From: Eggerthellaceae bacterium
GTDB lineage: Bacteria > Actinomycetota > Coriobacteriia > Coriobacteriales > Eggerthellaceae
Reading direction: 5' to 3'
Assembly (NCBI GenBank): GCA_017559045.1
Contig: JAFYTB010000148.1
Span: 1 to 16,402, forward strand
Length of the DNA: 16,402 nucleotides
Under the pieces are notes generated by a model. That model was not told the DNA's origin. It worked only from the letters and a program-made list of their open reading frames with translations, and ran no database searches. Position numbers and translations under genes: made by a program. The stretch's first letter is position 1. The number at the start of each line of letters is the position of its first letter. Positions 1-7,341 of this stretch are shown one piece after another.

Positions 1-277
1 CGAAAATGTGACAGTAGCTACGAGCCCATCCGTCACCCGACCCCGCCCCCTCAACCGACACGCCTCCGTCCCTCAATCTGGTGAGCAATGCTGGTATCAT
101 GACATGCAATCTAAACGCGCACATTCACTCTTAAACACACCATGCGCACAGGAATTAGCGAAGCGAAATAGTCGGGTTCTTTTTGTCGATGCTTGAAGCT
201 ACCTAGTCTTATTGAAGAGGGCGGGTTCTGCTCGGCGGTAATCACGGATCCGGCGTAGGTATGATCAGAGGCACGGC
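1..277. other. Non-coding region upstream of dnaE
   Basis: I find no convincing gene here. A 62-codon open frame at 8-196 has no good ribosome binding site and a low-complexity Arg/Pro/Ser start, so I do not call it. Positions 31-75 are strongly C-rich. An 8-base word CGGGTTCT occurs twice, at 173-180 and 222-229. A possible extended -10 element is listed separately. No intrinsic terminator for an upstream gene is obvious. Confidence 0.6.
92..100 (+). promoter_or_regulatory. Possible extended -10 promoter element for dnaE
   Basis: TGGTATCAT fits the extended -10 pattern TG-N-TATNAT. No -35 hexamer is recognisable about 17 bases upstream, as is usual for extended -10 promoters. The implied leader before the dnaE start would be about 170 bases. 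This is motif matching only. Confidence 0.3.
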
Positions 278-3200
278 ATGGGATTCGTTCATCTTCATAA
301 CCATACGGAATACTCGCTGCTCGACGGCGCAACTCATATCAAAGATATGGTTAAACGAGCACAAGAGCTCGGCATGCCCGCAATTGCCATCACCGACCAT
401 GGTGTTATGAGCGGCATTCCCGAGTTGTGCGCAGCATGCGACAAGACTGAGGGTGCCGTTAAGCCCATTTATGGTTGCGAGGTCTACTTCACTCCCGATG
501 AGTCTTTGCGCAAGGATGTGAAGCCCAAGCTCTACCACCTGCTTCTTCTTGCGAAGACCAACGAGGGTTATCACAACCTTCTCAAGCTCGTCTCTGAGTC
601 TCATGTCGATAACTTCTATTACAAGCCGCGTACTACGTTCAGTATGCTGCAGCGCTACGGAAAGGGCCTTATTGGTTCCTCCGCTTGTATTGCGGGCATC
701 GTCCCCAAGCTTCTCGATGAGCGTCGTTTTGACGATGCTGTTGAATGGGCTCAGAAGTTTGCTAGCTGCTTTGAGCCTGGTGACTTTTACATTGAGCTGC
801 AGAATCAGGGTCTTTTGACCGATGCCGGTATGACCCAGACCGAGCTTAACCATCAGCTCACGGCGGTCGCGAAGGCAGCCGGCCTCAAGACTATTGCGAC
901 GAACGACTTCCATTACCTCACTAAGGAAGATGCGCGCGCTCAGGATATCCTCATGTGTGTCGGTATGGGCTCGACCCTCAATGACACCAATCGCATGCGC
1001 TTTGAGAACGATCAGTTCTATATGAAGACCGAGGAGGAGATGCGCGAGGCGCTGCGCGACTTCCCTGAGGCATGCGATAACACGATTGAGGTTGCCGAGA
1101 AATGCAACGTCATTCTTGCTCGCGACTCCATTCTTCCGCGATTCCCGCTTCCTGAGGGAGAAACGGAAGACAGCTGGTTCCGTAAGCGCGTCTACGAGGG
1201 CCTCGTTAAGCGTTATGGCAATGGCGAAATTGACGATATTGAGGATCTGCGCGTTAAGCATCCCGAAGCCGTAGAGCGCGCTGATTACGAGATGAGCGTC
1301 ATCATCCAGCAGGGCTTCCCGGCATACTTCCTTATCGTTCAGGAGTATATCGAATGGGCTCGTAGCCAGGGCATCGGTGTTGGCCCGGGTCGTGGTTCTG
1401 CCGCAGGTGCAATCGTTGCATATGCAATGGGCATTACCGACCTCGATCCTTTGACCAATGGCCTGCTGTTCGAGCGATTCCTTTCTCCCGAACGCGTTGA
1501 GATGCCCGATATCGACGTCGACTTCGAAGATGAACGTCGCGGTGAAGTTATTGAGCACATTAAGCAGGTGTATGGCGAGGACCATGTTGCCGGCGTTATC
1601 ACCTTCGGTAAGCTGCAGGCGAAGAATGCCGTTCGCGACGCTGCTCGCGTTTTGGACTATCCCTACGCTGTGGGCGACCGTATCACCAAGATGATCGGTG
1701 ACGAACTCGGCATTACCATCGATAAGGCTCTCGAGACCAATCCTGATCTTAAGAAAGCCTATGACACCGAAGAGGATGTCAAGCAGGTCATCGACGCTGC
1801 GAAGTCTATTGAGGGCTTCGTTCGCGGTGAAGGCGTTCATGCTTGCGCAACCATCATTTGCCGCGATCCCATGAGTGATCACGTGCCGCTTAAGCGCGAC
1901 ACGAAGGGCGGCGGTATCATCACGCAGTACGACGGCCATTACACACCTGACTTGGGCTTGCTCAAGATGGACTTCCTTGGTCTTCGCACTCTCGGCGTTC
2001 TGTCTCGTTGCTGCCGCAACGTGAAGGAGCGTACGGGTGACGTGATCATTCCGGAGGAAATTCCCACGGAAGACGAAAAAGCATTCGCGCTCATGCGCTC
2101 AGGAAATATGGACGGCTTGTTCCAGGTTGAAGGCGCACTGTACGTTAGCCTTTTTGCGCGCCTTCCTCCTCACCGCTTCTCCGACGTTGTCGCGTCGATT
2201 GCACTGAATCGTCCGGGCCCGTTGGAGTCTGGCATGGTGGACGACTACGTCAAGGTTGCGAGCGGAAAGACGCCCGTTCATTACTATGATGAGCGTTTGC
2301 GTCCTATTCTCGAGGAAACCTACGGCACCATGGTCTACCAGGAGCAGATCATGCAGATCTCCATGGCCATGAGCGGCTTCTCTGCTGGTAAAGCAGACAA
2401 GCTGCGTAAGGCAATGGGTAAGAAGCAGCTTGCGGTCATGAAGCTTCTGCAGGATGACTGGAACAACGGTGCAGTTGAGAACGGCTATTCGCTGGCTATT
2501 TCCCAGCAGATCTGGGATGACGCCGAGAAGTTCGCAAAGTACGCGTTCAATAAATCGCATTCTGCTGCATACGCCATTTTGGTTATGCGTACGGCGTGGT
2601 TGAAGGCCTACTATCCCAACGACTTCATGGCAGCAGTTCTGTCCAGCTACATGGGCAACACTGACCGATTGATCAAGTACATCGCCAGCTGCAACCACAA
2701 CGGTACGCCGGTTTTGCCGCCGGATATCAATCAGTCGAACGCGGAGTTCACGCCTGTCGAGAACGGCATTCGTTTCGGCCTGGTTGGTGTGCGCGGCATC
2801 GGCAAGAATGTTGCCGATGAGATCATTGCTGAACGTGAGGCCAACGGTCCGTATACGAGTCTGCACGACTTCGTGAACAGATTGGATGCCAAGTGCTACA
2901 ACCGCAAGACGCTTGAAGCTCTTATCAAGGGCGGAGCGTTTGACTCGACCGGATACACGCGCAAGCAGCTCATGTACTTCGTTGATGAGACGCCTCTGCT
3001 TGAGGGTGCGGCGAAGCGTCAGAAGGACCGCGATGCGGGTCAGCTCGATATGTTTGGCCTGCTTGCTGAGGTTGACGATACGTTCAAAGAGGACATTCCT
3101 GCGCCTGATGGCATTGAGTGGGACAAGCGAACCAAGCTTGCTTACGAGAAGGAGATCATGAAGATCTACGTCTCCGAGCACCCGCTTGGTCCTTATGAGC

Positions 3201-3751
3201 GTGCGCTTTCTCGTATGAGCAAGTTCCAGCTCGGCGATCTGGCGGAGCGTACCACCGAGATTATGAGCGCCGTGTTTGTCGGCATGATTTCGAACGTAGT
3301 GGTCAAGCTCACGAAGCGTGGCACCAAGATGGCGACCTTTACGCTGGAAGATACGACTGGCCATGTCGAGTGCATTTCCTTTAAATACGAGGATTGCGCT
3401 GAGGCCGTCTACGAAGACGCCATCGTCAAGGTGAAAGGCAAGTTCGAGGTTAGCGATCGCGGAAGCCAGATCATGGTGTTCGAGGTTGAGCCTATCGAGC
3501 TTGGCGAGGAGGACGCGCGTCCGACGCATTTGGAGATCCGCGTCGCTTCTGCCGACTTCGATCAGACTCGATCGGCTAAGCTCAACCGCATCCTGCGTTC
3601 GTATCCTGGACGCGATGGCGTGGTTCTGTTCGTGCAGCAGTCCGACGGGCGTAAGTTCAGGGCTGAGCTGCCGGTTTCGGTCGATTCGCGCAGTGCGATC
3701 ATGAGATCTGAGCTGAACGAGCTGTTCGGCTATAACGTTTTGACGGCTTAA
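278..3751 (+). CDS. dnaE: DNA polymerase III subunit alpha
   Basis: This is the replicative DNA polymerase catalytic subunit, acting in the Pol III holoenzyme at the fork. The 1157 residues match the DnaE family (about 1150-1200). The PHP domain (residues 1-215) starts with HLHNHTEYSLLDG. Its expected metal ligands are present: H7, H9, D16, H41, E68, H99, C137, D210 and H212. The C-family polymerase core has catalytic aspartates in PDIDVDF (residues 410-416) and the RPGPLESGMVDDY motif near 645-657. A helix-hairpin-helix segment lies near 831-842 (IRFGLVGVRGIG), a clamp-binding motif QLDMF at 922-926, and an OB-fold at about 994-1065. The ATG at 278 has a modest AGAGG at 266-270. The gene ends 18 bases before truA and is probably cotranscribed with it. 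The intact PHP site suggests in-cis proofreading, as known for Mycobacterium DnaE1. That activity is inferred. Confidence 0.97.
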   Translation: MGFVHLHNHTEYSLLDGATHIKDMVKRAQELGMPAIAITDHGVMSGIPELCAACDKTEGAVKPIYGCEVYFTPDESLRKDVKPKLYHLLLLAKTNEGYHNLLKLVSESHVDNFYYKPRTTFSMLQRYGKGLIGSSACIAGIVPKLLDERRFDDAVEWAQKFASCFEPGDFYIELQNQGLLTDAGMTQTELNHQLTAVAKAAGLKTIATNDFHYLTKEDARAQDILMCVGMGSTLNDTNRMRFENDQFYMKTEEEMREALRDFPEACDNTIEVAEKCNVILARDSILPRFPLPEGETEDSWFRKRVYEGLVKRYGNGEIDDIEDLRVKHPEAVERADYEMSVIIQQGFPAYFLIVQEYIEWARSQGIGVGPGRGSAAGAIVAYAMGITDLDPLTNGLLFERFLSPERVEMPDIDVDFEDERRGEVIEHIKQVYGEDHVAGVITFGKLQAKNAVRDAARVLDYPYAVGDRITKMIGDELGITIDKALETNPDLKKAYDTEEDVKQVIDAAKSIEGFVRGEGVHACATIICRDPMSDHVPLKRDTKGGGIITQYDGHYTPDLGLLKMDFLGLRTLGVLSRCCRNVKERTGDVIIPEEIPTEDEKAFALMRSGNMDGLFQVEGALYVSLFARLPPHRFSDVVASIALNRPGPLESGMVDDYVKVASGKTPVHYYDERLRPILEETYGTMVYQEQIMQISMAMSGFSAGKADKLRKAMGKKQLAVMKLLQDDWNNGAVENGYSLAISQQIWDDAEKFAKYAFNKSHSAAYAILVMRTAWLKAYYPNDFMAAVLSSYMGNTDRLIKYIASCNHNGTPVLPPDINQSNAEFTPVENGIRFGLVGVRGIGKNVADEIIAEREANGPYTSLHDFVNRLDAKCYNRKTLEALIKGGAFDSTGYTRKQLMYFVDETPLLEGAAKRQKDRDAGQLDMFGLLAEVDDTFKEDIPAPDGIEWDKRTKLAYEKEIMKIYVSEHPLGPYERALSRMSKFQLGDLAERTTEIMSAVFVGMISNVVVKLTKRGTKMATFTLEDTTGHVECISFKYEDCAEAVYEDAIVKVKGKFEVSDRGSQIMVFEVEPIELGEEDARPTHLEIRVASADFDQTRSAKLNRILRSYPGRDGVVLFVQQSDGRKFRAELPVSVDSRSAIMRSELNELFGYNVLTA

Positions 3752-3752
3752 C

Positions 3753-3758
3753 GGAGGG
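3753..3758 (+). promoter_or_regulatory. Ribosome binding site fixing the TTG start of truA
   Basis: GGAGGG lies 11 bases before TTG at 3770. No ATG or GTG in this frame occurs before the conserved TruA core, so this site supports a TTG start. Confidence 0.7.
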
Positions 3759-3769
3759 AAGTCGGGATA

Positions 3770-4600
3770 TTGCAGAGCAACGAAAACCAGAGCATTCAAA
3801 GACCGTCGCTTGAGCAGAGGGCTGCCGAGTGCGAGCGAGAGCTTACCCTTTCGGCAACGGTTGCCTATAAGGGTTCGACGTTTTGTGGCTTCGCAAAGCA
3901 GCCCGGGCAGCTGACTGTTCAGGGGGAGATCGAGCAGGCGCTTGCCCTGCTGTTCCGTCGCGATGTGCCTATCGTTTGCTCGGGTCGCACTGATGCGGGC
4001 GTTCATGCGCTGGCGCAGGTCGTCAGCTTCGATATCGACGAATGCGAATTGCGTGACAGAACCCTTTCCTCCGTCGCAAGATCGCTCAATGCGCTTACCC
4101 ATGACGACATTGCAGTTGTAGCCGTCGAGCGGCGTCCGCTTGGATTCTCGGCGCGATTCGATGCGCAGTGGAGAGAGTATCGCTACCGTATTTGCGCGCA
4201 GTCGAAGCCGTCGGTGTTCACACGCGATGTCGCTTGGCATATCTCCCAGCCGCTTGATGTCGAGGCGATGGAGGAGGCGTCGAAGCATCTCATCGGTGAG
4301 CATGACTTCAAGAGCTTCTGTATGGCGGCTTCAGCCATCGATAAGCCGACGTGTCGCAACGTCCATGAGATCTCGTTCTCCCATGAAGAGATGATGGGGG
4401 AGGAGATTCTCGTCATAAAGGTTGTGGGCAATGCTTTCCTGCATTCGATGGTGAGGACCATTGTTGGTACCTTGGTCGCGGTGGGCCGCGGGCAGAGGGA
4501 TCCTCATTGGGTCAAGGAAGTTCTGGAGGCAAAGAATCGTTCTGCTGCGGGTGAGAACGCTCCTGCTTGTGGACTCACCTTCTGGCATGTGGAGTATTAG
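3770..4600 (+). CDS. truA: tRNA pseudouridine(38-40) synthase TruA
   Basis: This cytoplasmic enzyme isomerises uridines at positions 38, 39 and 40 of the tRNA anticodon stem-loop to pseudouridine. The catalytic aspartate is D75 within SGRTDAGVHA. Other family blocks are GFAKQPGQLTVQGEIEQAL near residues 41-59, ARFDAQWREYRYRI near 128-141, and NAFLHSMVRTIVGTLVAVGRG near 223-243. The product is 276 residues, slightly longer than the usual 245-270. It has an N-terminal extension of about 27 polar residues before the conserved core. Translation starts at TTG (3770), supported by GGAGGG and the absence of another usable start. It follows dnaE by 18 bases and precedes a small gene by 2 bases, so a dnaE-truA-orf operon is likely. 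Confidence 0.95.
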   Translation: MQSNENQSIQRPSLEQRAAECERELTLSATVAYKGSTFCGFAKQPGQLTVQGEIEQALALLFRRDVPIVCSGRTDAGVHALAQVVSFDIDECELRDRTLSSVARSLNALTHDDIAVVAVERRPLGFSARFDAQWREYRYRICAQSKPSVFTRDVAWHISQPLDVEAMEEASKHLIGEHDFKSFCMAASAIDKPTCRNVHEISFSHEEMMGEEILVIKVVGNAFLHSMVRTIVGTLVAVGRGQRDPHWVKEVLEAKNRSAAGENAPACGLTFWHVEY

Positions 4601-4602
4601 GC

Positions 4603-4854
4603 ATGAAGGCCAAGGAGGGGCTTGCGGCTTCGGCTAGCAGGCGTGCGTTTCTCGAAAAGAGGGCGGCAAGCGAATCGGCTATAGGAGAGGCGCTCGAAGC
4701 TTTGAAGGCGCGTCGCCAGGCAGTATGCCTCGCTGCAAAACCCTTGCTTCCGGGCACTTTCGAGATGCTGTATCAAAGCGACGATGGCAGGCTTTGCTTA
4801 TTTCAGACTGACGACGGCCATATTAGCGCGGTAGATTCTTCGCGAATGGTGTAG
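4603..4854 (+). CDS. Small hypothetical protein, 83 residues
   Basis: I do not recognise a family. The ATG at 4603 comes 2 bases after the truA stop and has GGAG at 4591-4594, inside the end of truA, at good spacing. This suggests translational coupling. The frame is open further upstream to 4567, but that extension overlaps truA and has no site. Residues 12-45 are rich in Ala, Arg, Lys and Glu and look helical or coiled-coil. The C-terminal third (about residues 47-80) contains alternating hydrophobic stretches and two DDG turns (QSDDGRLCLFQTDDGHISAV), suggesting a small beta sheet. There is no signal peptide and no membrane segment. The context suggests a small cytoplasmic protein made with TruA. 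The function is unknown. Confidence 0.7.
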   Translation: MKAKEGLAASASRRAFLEKRAASESAIGEALEALKARRQAVCLAAKPLLPGTFEMLYQSDDGRLCLFQTDDGHISAVDSSRMV

Positions 4855-4948
4855 AACCTTCTCTGCTCGCGCAAATCCGCAGTTGACGCTCCCTTTGTGG
4901 AGGATTCGCTATGCGTGAAGCGGCGTGGAGATTCGTCTTAAATTCTTA

Positions 4949-4954
4949 TATAAT
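4949..4954 (+). promoter_or_regulatory. Candidate -10 for the NSS transporter gene
   Basis: TATAAT within an AT-rich stretch (4941-4957) is a perfect -10 hexamer. The best -35 at suitable spacing is weak (TGGAGA at 4926-4931). It implies a leader of about 160 bases containing a hairpin at 5071-5096 (GCAGGAGG pairing with CCTCTGC, one bulge). Confidence 0.45.
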
Positions 4955-5110
4955 ATTCCAGTTTAAGTGTCCGTTTTCCTTCTGCGACCGCAGGGTTTTG
5001 GAATGAGCGAGGCGATGGCTGGTGTAAATGCACTGCATTCGTCCCCTCATCAGCGCAGGCCCCTTCGAGCGCAGGAGGAAAGAGAAACTCCTCTGCATGT
5101 TATATGCGAA

Positions 5111-5117
5111 GGAGGGG
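5111..5117 (+). promoter_or_regulatory. Ribosome binding site of the NSS transporter
   Basis: GGAGGGG lies 5-7 bases before GTG at 5123 and 11-13 bases before ATG at 5129, favouring the GTG start. The two starts differ by only two residues. Confidence 0.6.
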
Positions 5118-5122
5118 ATGGG

Positions 5123-6508
5123 GTGACCATGTCCAAAAATATCGAGCGCGCCTCTTGGTCTGGCAAGTGGGCGTTCATTCTGGCTGCTGCCGCCTCGGCA
5201 GTTGGCCTGGGAAACATGTGGCGTTTCCCGTATCTGGCGGCGAAGTACGGCGGTGGCACCTTCTTGCTCACCTACATCGTGCTCGTCTTTACCTTCGGTG
5301 CATCCATGCTGCTTCTTGAGACGGCTCTCGGCCGTAAGACTGGCATGTCCGCTATCGGTGCATTCAAGCACTATGGCAAGAAGTATGCCTTCATCGGTGT
5401 TCTGACTTCCGCTATTCCGTTCATCATCGTGCCTTACTACTGCATCATTGGTGGTTGGGTTACCAAGTACATGGTTGGCTACCTGGTGGACGGCCCGCTG
5501 GCTATCGCTGCCGAGGGCGGTTCTTACTTCGTGAACTTCGTCTATGGCGATATGTCCACTTATTTCTGGATGACGGTGTTCATGGTTGTCGTCTTCATCG
5601 TTGTTGCTCTTGGCGTTAAGGGCGGTATCGAGAAGGTCAACCTGGTCATGATGCCGACCCTTATCCTGCTTGCTGTTGGCATTGCTATTTACACCATGAC
5701 CATGCCTGGCGCTCTCGAGGGTGTTCTGTACTACATCACCCCCGACTTCAGCAAGTTCTCGCCCGAGCTGGTCATTGGCGCTCTCGGTCAGATGTTCTAC
5801 AGTCTCTCTTTGGCAATGGGCATCATGATCACCTACGGTTCCTATCTTGAGAAGAAGGAGAGCCTCACCTCTTCCGTCGTCCGTGTCGGCGGCTTCGACC
5901 TGGGTGTTTCCTTCCTTGCTGGTCTCATGATCGTTCCGGCTGCTTTCGTGGCTATGGGTTCCGCAGAGGCTGTTGCTGCTAAGGCTGGTCCGTCCCTCAT
6001 GTTCATCACCCTGCCTACCGTCTTTACCGACATGGGTGGTATGGCGACCGTCATCGGCTTCCTCTTCTTCCTTCTGGTGTTCTTCGCTGCTGCAACCTCG
6101 GCTATCTCTCTTACTGAGACCTGCGCTTCTATCATTCAGGATGCTACGCAGTGGTCCCGTAAGAAGTGCCTCGGCATCGTCTTCGTCTTCATCTTCGTTT
6201 TCGGCGCCTTCATCAATGCTGGTTATAACGTGCTTATCGGTATTGAGCCGCTCGGTCCCGGTACGCAGATTCTCGACTTCGCCGACTTCGTCACCAACTC
6301 CGTGATGATGCCTATCGCAGCTCTGCTTACCTGCATCTTTGTTGGTTGGCTCGTTAAGCCTCAGGATCTCATCGACGAGATCAAGATCTCCAGCGCCTTC
6401 AAGTTGGAGAAGGCTTGGGTCATCATGATCAAGTTCATTGCCCCGGTCCTGCTCGTCATCATTCTGGTTGCTTACGTTGCTGCAACCTTTGGCTTCTTCA
6501 GCATGTAG
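5123..6508 (+). CDS. Sodium-dependent transporter, NSS (SNF) family
   Basis: This is an inner-membrane sodium symporter of the neurotransmitter:sodium symporter family (LeuT/MhsT type), probably importing an amino acid or amine. The substrate cannot be read from sequence. The family signature GLGNMWRFPY sits in the unwound TM1 (residues 26-35 counted from ATG 5129). TM6 has SLSLAMGIMITYGSY. TM8 has AAATSAISL, whose Thr/Ser match the Na2-site residues of LeuT. About 11 hydrophobic segments fit the shorter MhsT-like branch (about 450-460 residues). The frame is open upstream to 4967, but residues there are polar, Arg/His/Pro-rich and unlike the family. The start is GTG 5123 or ATG 5129, chosen by the GGAGGGG site. 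A strong terminator follows. It appears monocistronic. Confidence 0.93.
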   Translation: MTMSKNIERASWSGKWAFILAAAASAVGLGNMWRFPYLAAKYGGGTFLLTYIVLVFTFGASMLLLETALGRKTGMSAIGAFKHYGKKYAFIGVLTSAIPFIIVPYYCIIGGWVTKYMVGYLVDGPLAIAAEGGSYFVNFVYGDMSTYFWMTVFMVVVFIVVALGVKGGIEKVNLVMMPTLILLAVGIAIYTMTMPGALEGVLYYITPDFSKFSPELVIGALGQMFYSLSLAMGIMITYGSYLEKKESLTSSVVRVGGFDLGVSFLAGLMIVPAAFVAMGSAEAVAAKAGPSLMFITLPTVFTDMGGMATVIGFLFFLLVFFAAATSAISLTETCASIIQDATQWSRKKCLGIVFVFIFVFGAFINAGYNVLIGIEPLGPGTQILDFADFVTNSVMMPIAALLTCIFVGWLVKPQDLIDEIKISSAFKLEKAWVIMIKFIAPVLLVIILVAYVAATFGFFSM

Positions 6509-6515
6509 TTGATTT

Positions 6516-6545
6516 CTCCGCCGGCAACTGCCGGCGGAGTTTTTT
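6516..6545 (+). terminator. Intrinsic terminator after the NSS transporter
   Basis: A perfect 10-bp stem (CTCCGCCGGC / GCCGGCGGAG) with an AACT loop is followed by six T residues. It lies 8 bases after the stop codon. Confidence 0.93.
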
Positions 6546-6596
6546 GATGCTCCTGGTTTTTTTGTAGGCCATTGGGCTCATGAAATCGAGAAGGCT

Positions 6597-6637
6597 CTCG
6601 GTAGGTTCGTTCTCTTGAACCTCCGAGGGTCTTTTTT
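6597..6637 (+). terminator. Second terminator-like hairpin
   Basis: CTCGG-T-AGGTTC pairs with GAACCTCCGAG (one bulged T, 8-base loop), and six T residues follow at 6632-6637. It has plus-strand polarity only, because no A-run precedes it. It may back up the terminator at 6516 or end a short RNA. Confidence 0.55.
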
Positions 6638-6687
6638 GTTGTTTGGGATGTATGAGTGAAGGTATTTGAATTGATTTGCCCCTAGCC

Positions 6688-7047
6688 TTACAGTTTGCCA
6701 GCTCGAATGGCGATAGCGGCATCGAGGGCTTTGCGATGAGCTTCTGCTGTATCGGGAAGAAGACTTATCGCGGTTTCGGGGTTTCCTTCGCGCAGGGCGA
6801 AGCAGATCTGGCTCGTCAGGTTGTAGAGCTGTGAAAAGGAGAGGTTGCCCGAGACGCCCTTAAGCGCATGGGCGTCTCGATAGGCTTGTTCGTAGTCGCC
6901 GGCTTCAAGGGCGGCTACCATGCCAACGAAATGAGAGTCGTCAGCGTACTTGCTTGCGAGACGTTTGAACAATTCGATGTTTCCTCCGAATCGATCCAGG
7001 GCGTCGTCGTAGTCGATGCCATATGCCTCAAAGGTATTTGTCGCCAT
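6688..7047 (-). CDS. Stand-alone Hpt (histidine phosphotransfer) domain protein
   Basis: This is a single-domain phosphorelay protein of 119 residues. It would relay phosphate between a hybrid sensor kinase receiver and a response regulator. The acceptor is H60 in AHALKGVSGNLSF, the classic Hpt motif (AHxLKGxxGNLG). The rest is all-alpha, as expected for a four-helix bundle, with no signal or membrane segment. The ATG at 7045-7047 has AAGGA on the minus strand (plus 7056-7060) at 8-base spacing. No kinase or receiver gene lies nearby, so it is an orphan whose partners are elsewhere. It is divergent from metN across about 294 bases and convergent with the NSS gene. Confidence 0.88.
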   Translation of the reverse strand: MATNTFEAYGIDYDDALDRFGGNIELFKRLASKYADDSHFVGMVAALEAGDYEQAYRDAHALKGVSGNLSFSQLYNLTSQICFALREGNPETAISLLPDTAEAHRKALDAAIAIRAGKL

Positions 7048-7198
7048 CGCGATGGTCCTTTCTGCGGGCCAGCTATTGTTTGTTTAGTTTAGCGACTGGA
7101 ATTGTATCTACCCTGTGGTTCTGGAAATGTTGCCAAGGCGTAATCGTCGGAGGGCGGGCTGTGGGGCGAATGTGTCATCATCGCTTCGCACGTGTTCG

Positions 7199-7223
7199 TA
7201 GTTATCGCCTAAACAGATAACTA
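7199..7223. promoter_or_regulatory. Candidate operator palindrome in the hpt/metN region
   Basis: TAGTTATC and GATAACTA form perfect inverted 8-bp arms separated by 9 bases. The spacing fits a dimeric repressor or activator. It lies 42 bases upstream of the candidate metN -10. The word AGATAACT from its right arm recurs upstream of metQ at 8918-8925, without a matching left arm. The regulator is unknown. Confidence 0.4.
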
Positions 7224-7264
7224 ATCGCCAAGACTTCGGATAATCAGATAAGAAAGCATGCGCT

Positions 7265-7270
7265 TATAAT
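7265..7270 (+). promoter_or_regulatory. Candidate -10 for metN
   Basis: TATAAT is a perfect -10 hexamer about 75 bases upstream of metN. No good -35 hexamer is present at 16-18 bases, which suggests that an activator may be needed. The implied leader is about 65 bases and would carry the hairpin at 7309-7335. Confidence 0.4.
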
Positions 7271-7308
7271 TTACTTTCGCAATTTTTGCTACGTTTCAAA
7301 CATGTAAA

Positions 7309-7335
7309 CGATGGCGGCTGGTGAGGCCGCCATCG
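7309..7335 (+). promoter_or_regulatory. Perfect hairpin in front of the metN start
   Basis: CGATGGCGGC and GCCGCCATCG form a perfect 10-bp stem with a 7-base loop (TGGTGAG). It ends 6 bases before ATG 7342. No T-run follows, so it is not a terminator. The loop holds GGTGA, which resembles the extended Shine-Dalgarno sequence. A role in translation initiation is plausible but inferred. Confidence 0.5.
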
Positions 7336-7341
7336 GTGTGA

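Larger units (their letters stand above)
7048..7341. promoter_or_regulatory. Divergent regulatory region between hpt and metN
   Basis: No gene is seen in these 294 bases. The region holds a perfect 8-bp-arm palindrome at 7199-7223, a TATAAT at 7265-7270 and a perfect 10-bp hairpin at 7309-7335, each listed separately. For hpt, a minus-strand TACAAT (plus 7101-7106) could be a -10, but its -35 is not recognisable. I looked for SAM-I (S-box) and T-box signatures and found none. Confidence 0.6.

Noticed and set aside
31..75. G-quadruplex on the minus strand
   Set aside because: Only three closely spaced G-runs of three or more are present. The fourth is about 20 bases away, too far for a stable structure.
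242..1939. Long minus-strand open frame (565 codons) opposite dnaE
   Set aside because: It is an antisense shadow of a strongly coding gene. The residues show no family motifs and no ribosome site is seen.
2099..4303. 734-codon minus-strand frame across dnaE and truA
   Set aside because: It spans two well-supported plus-strand genes and has low-complexity Arg/Leu/His composition typical of antisense frames.
5041..5122. Glycine riboswitch before the NSS transporter
   Set aside because: GCGAAGGAGG is vaguely similar to an aptamer segment, but the required paired elements and order are missing.
7085..7341. SAM riboswitch or T-box upstream of metN
   Set aside because: None of the conserved SAM-I core or T-box sequences are present. 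Only a simple hairpin and a palindrome are seen.
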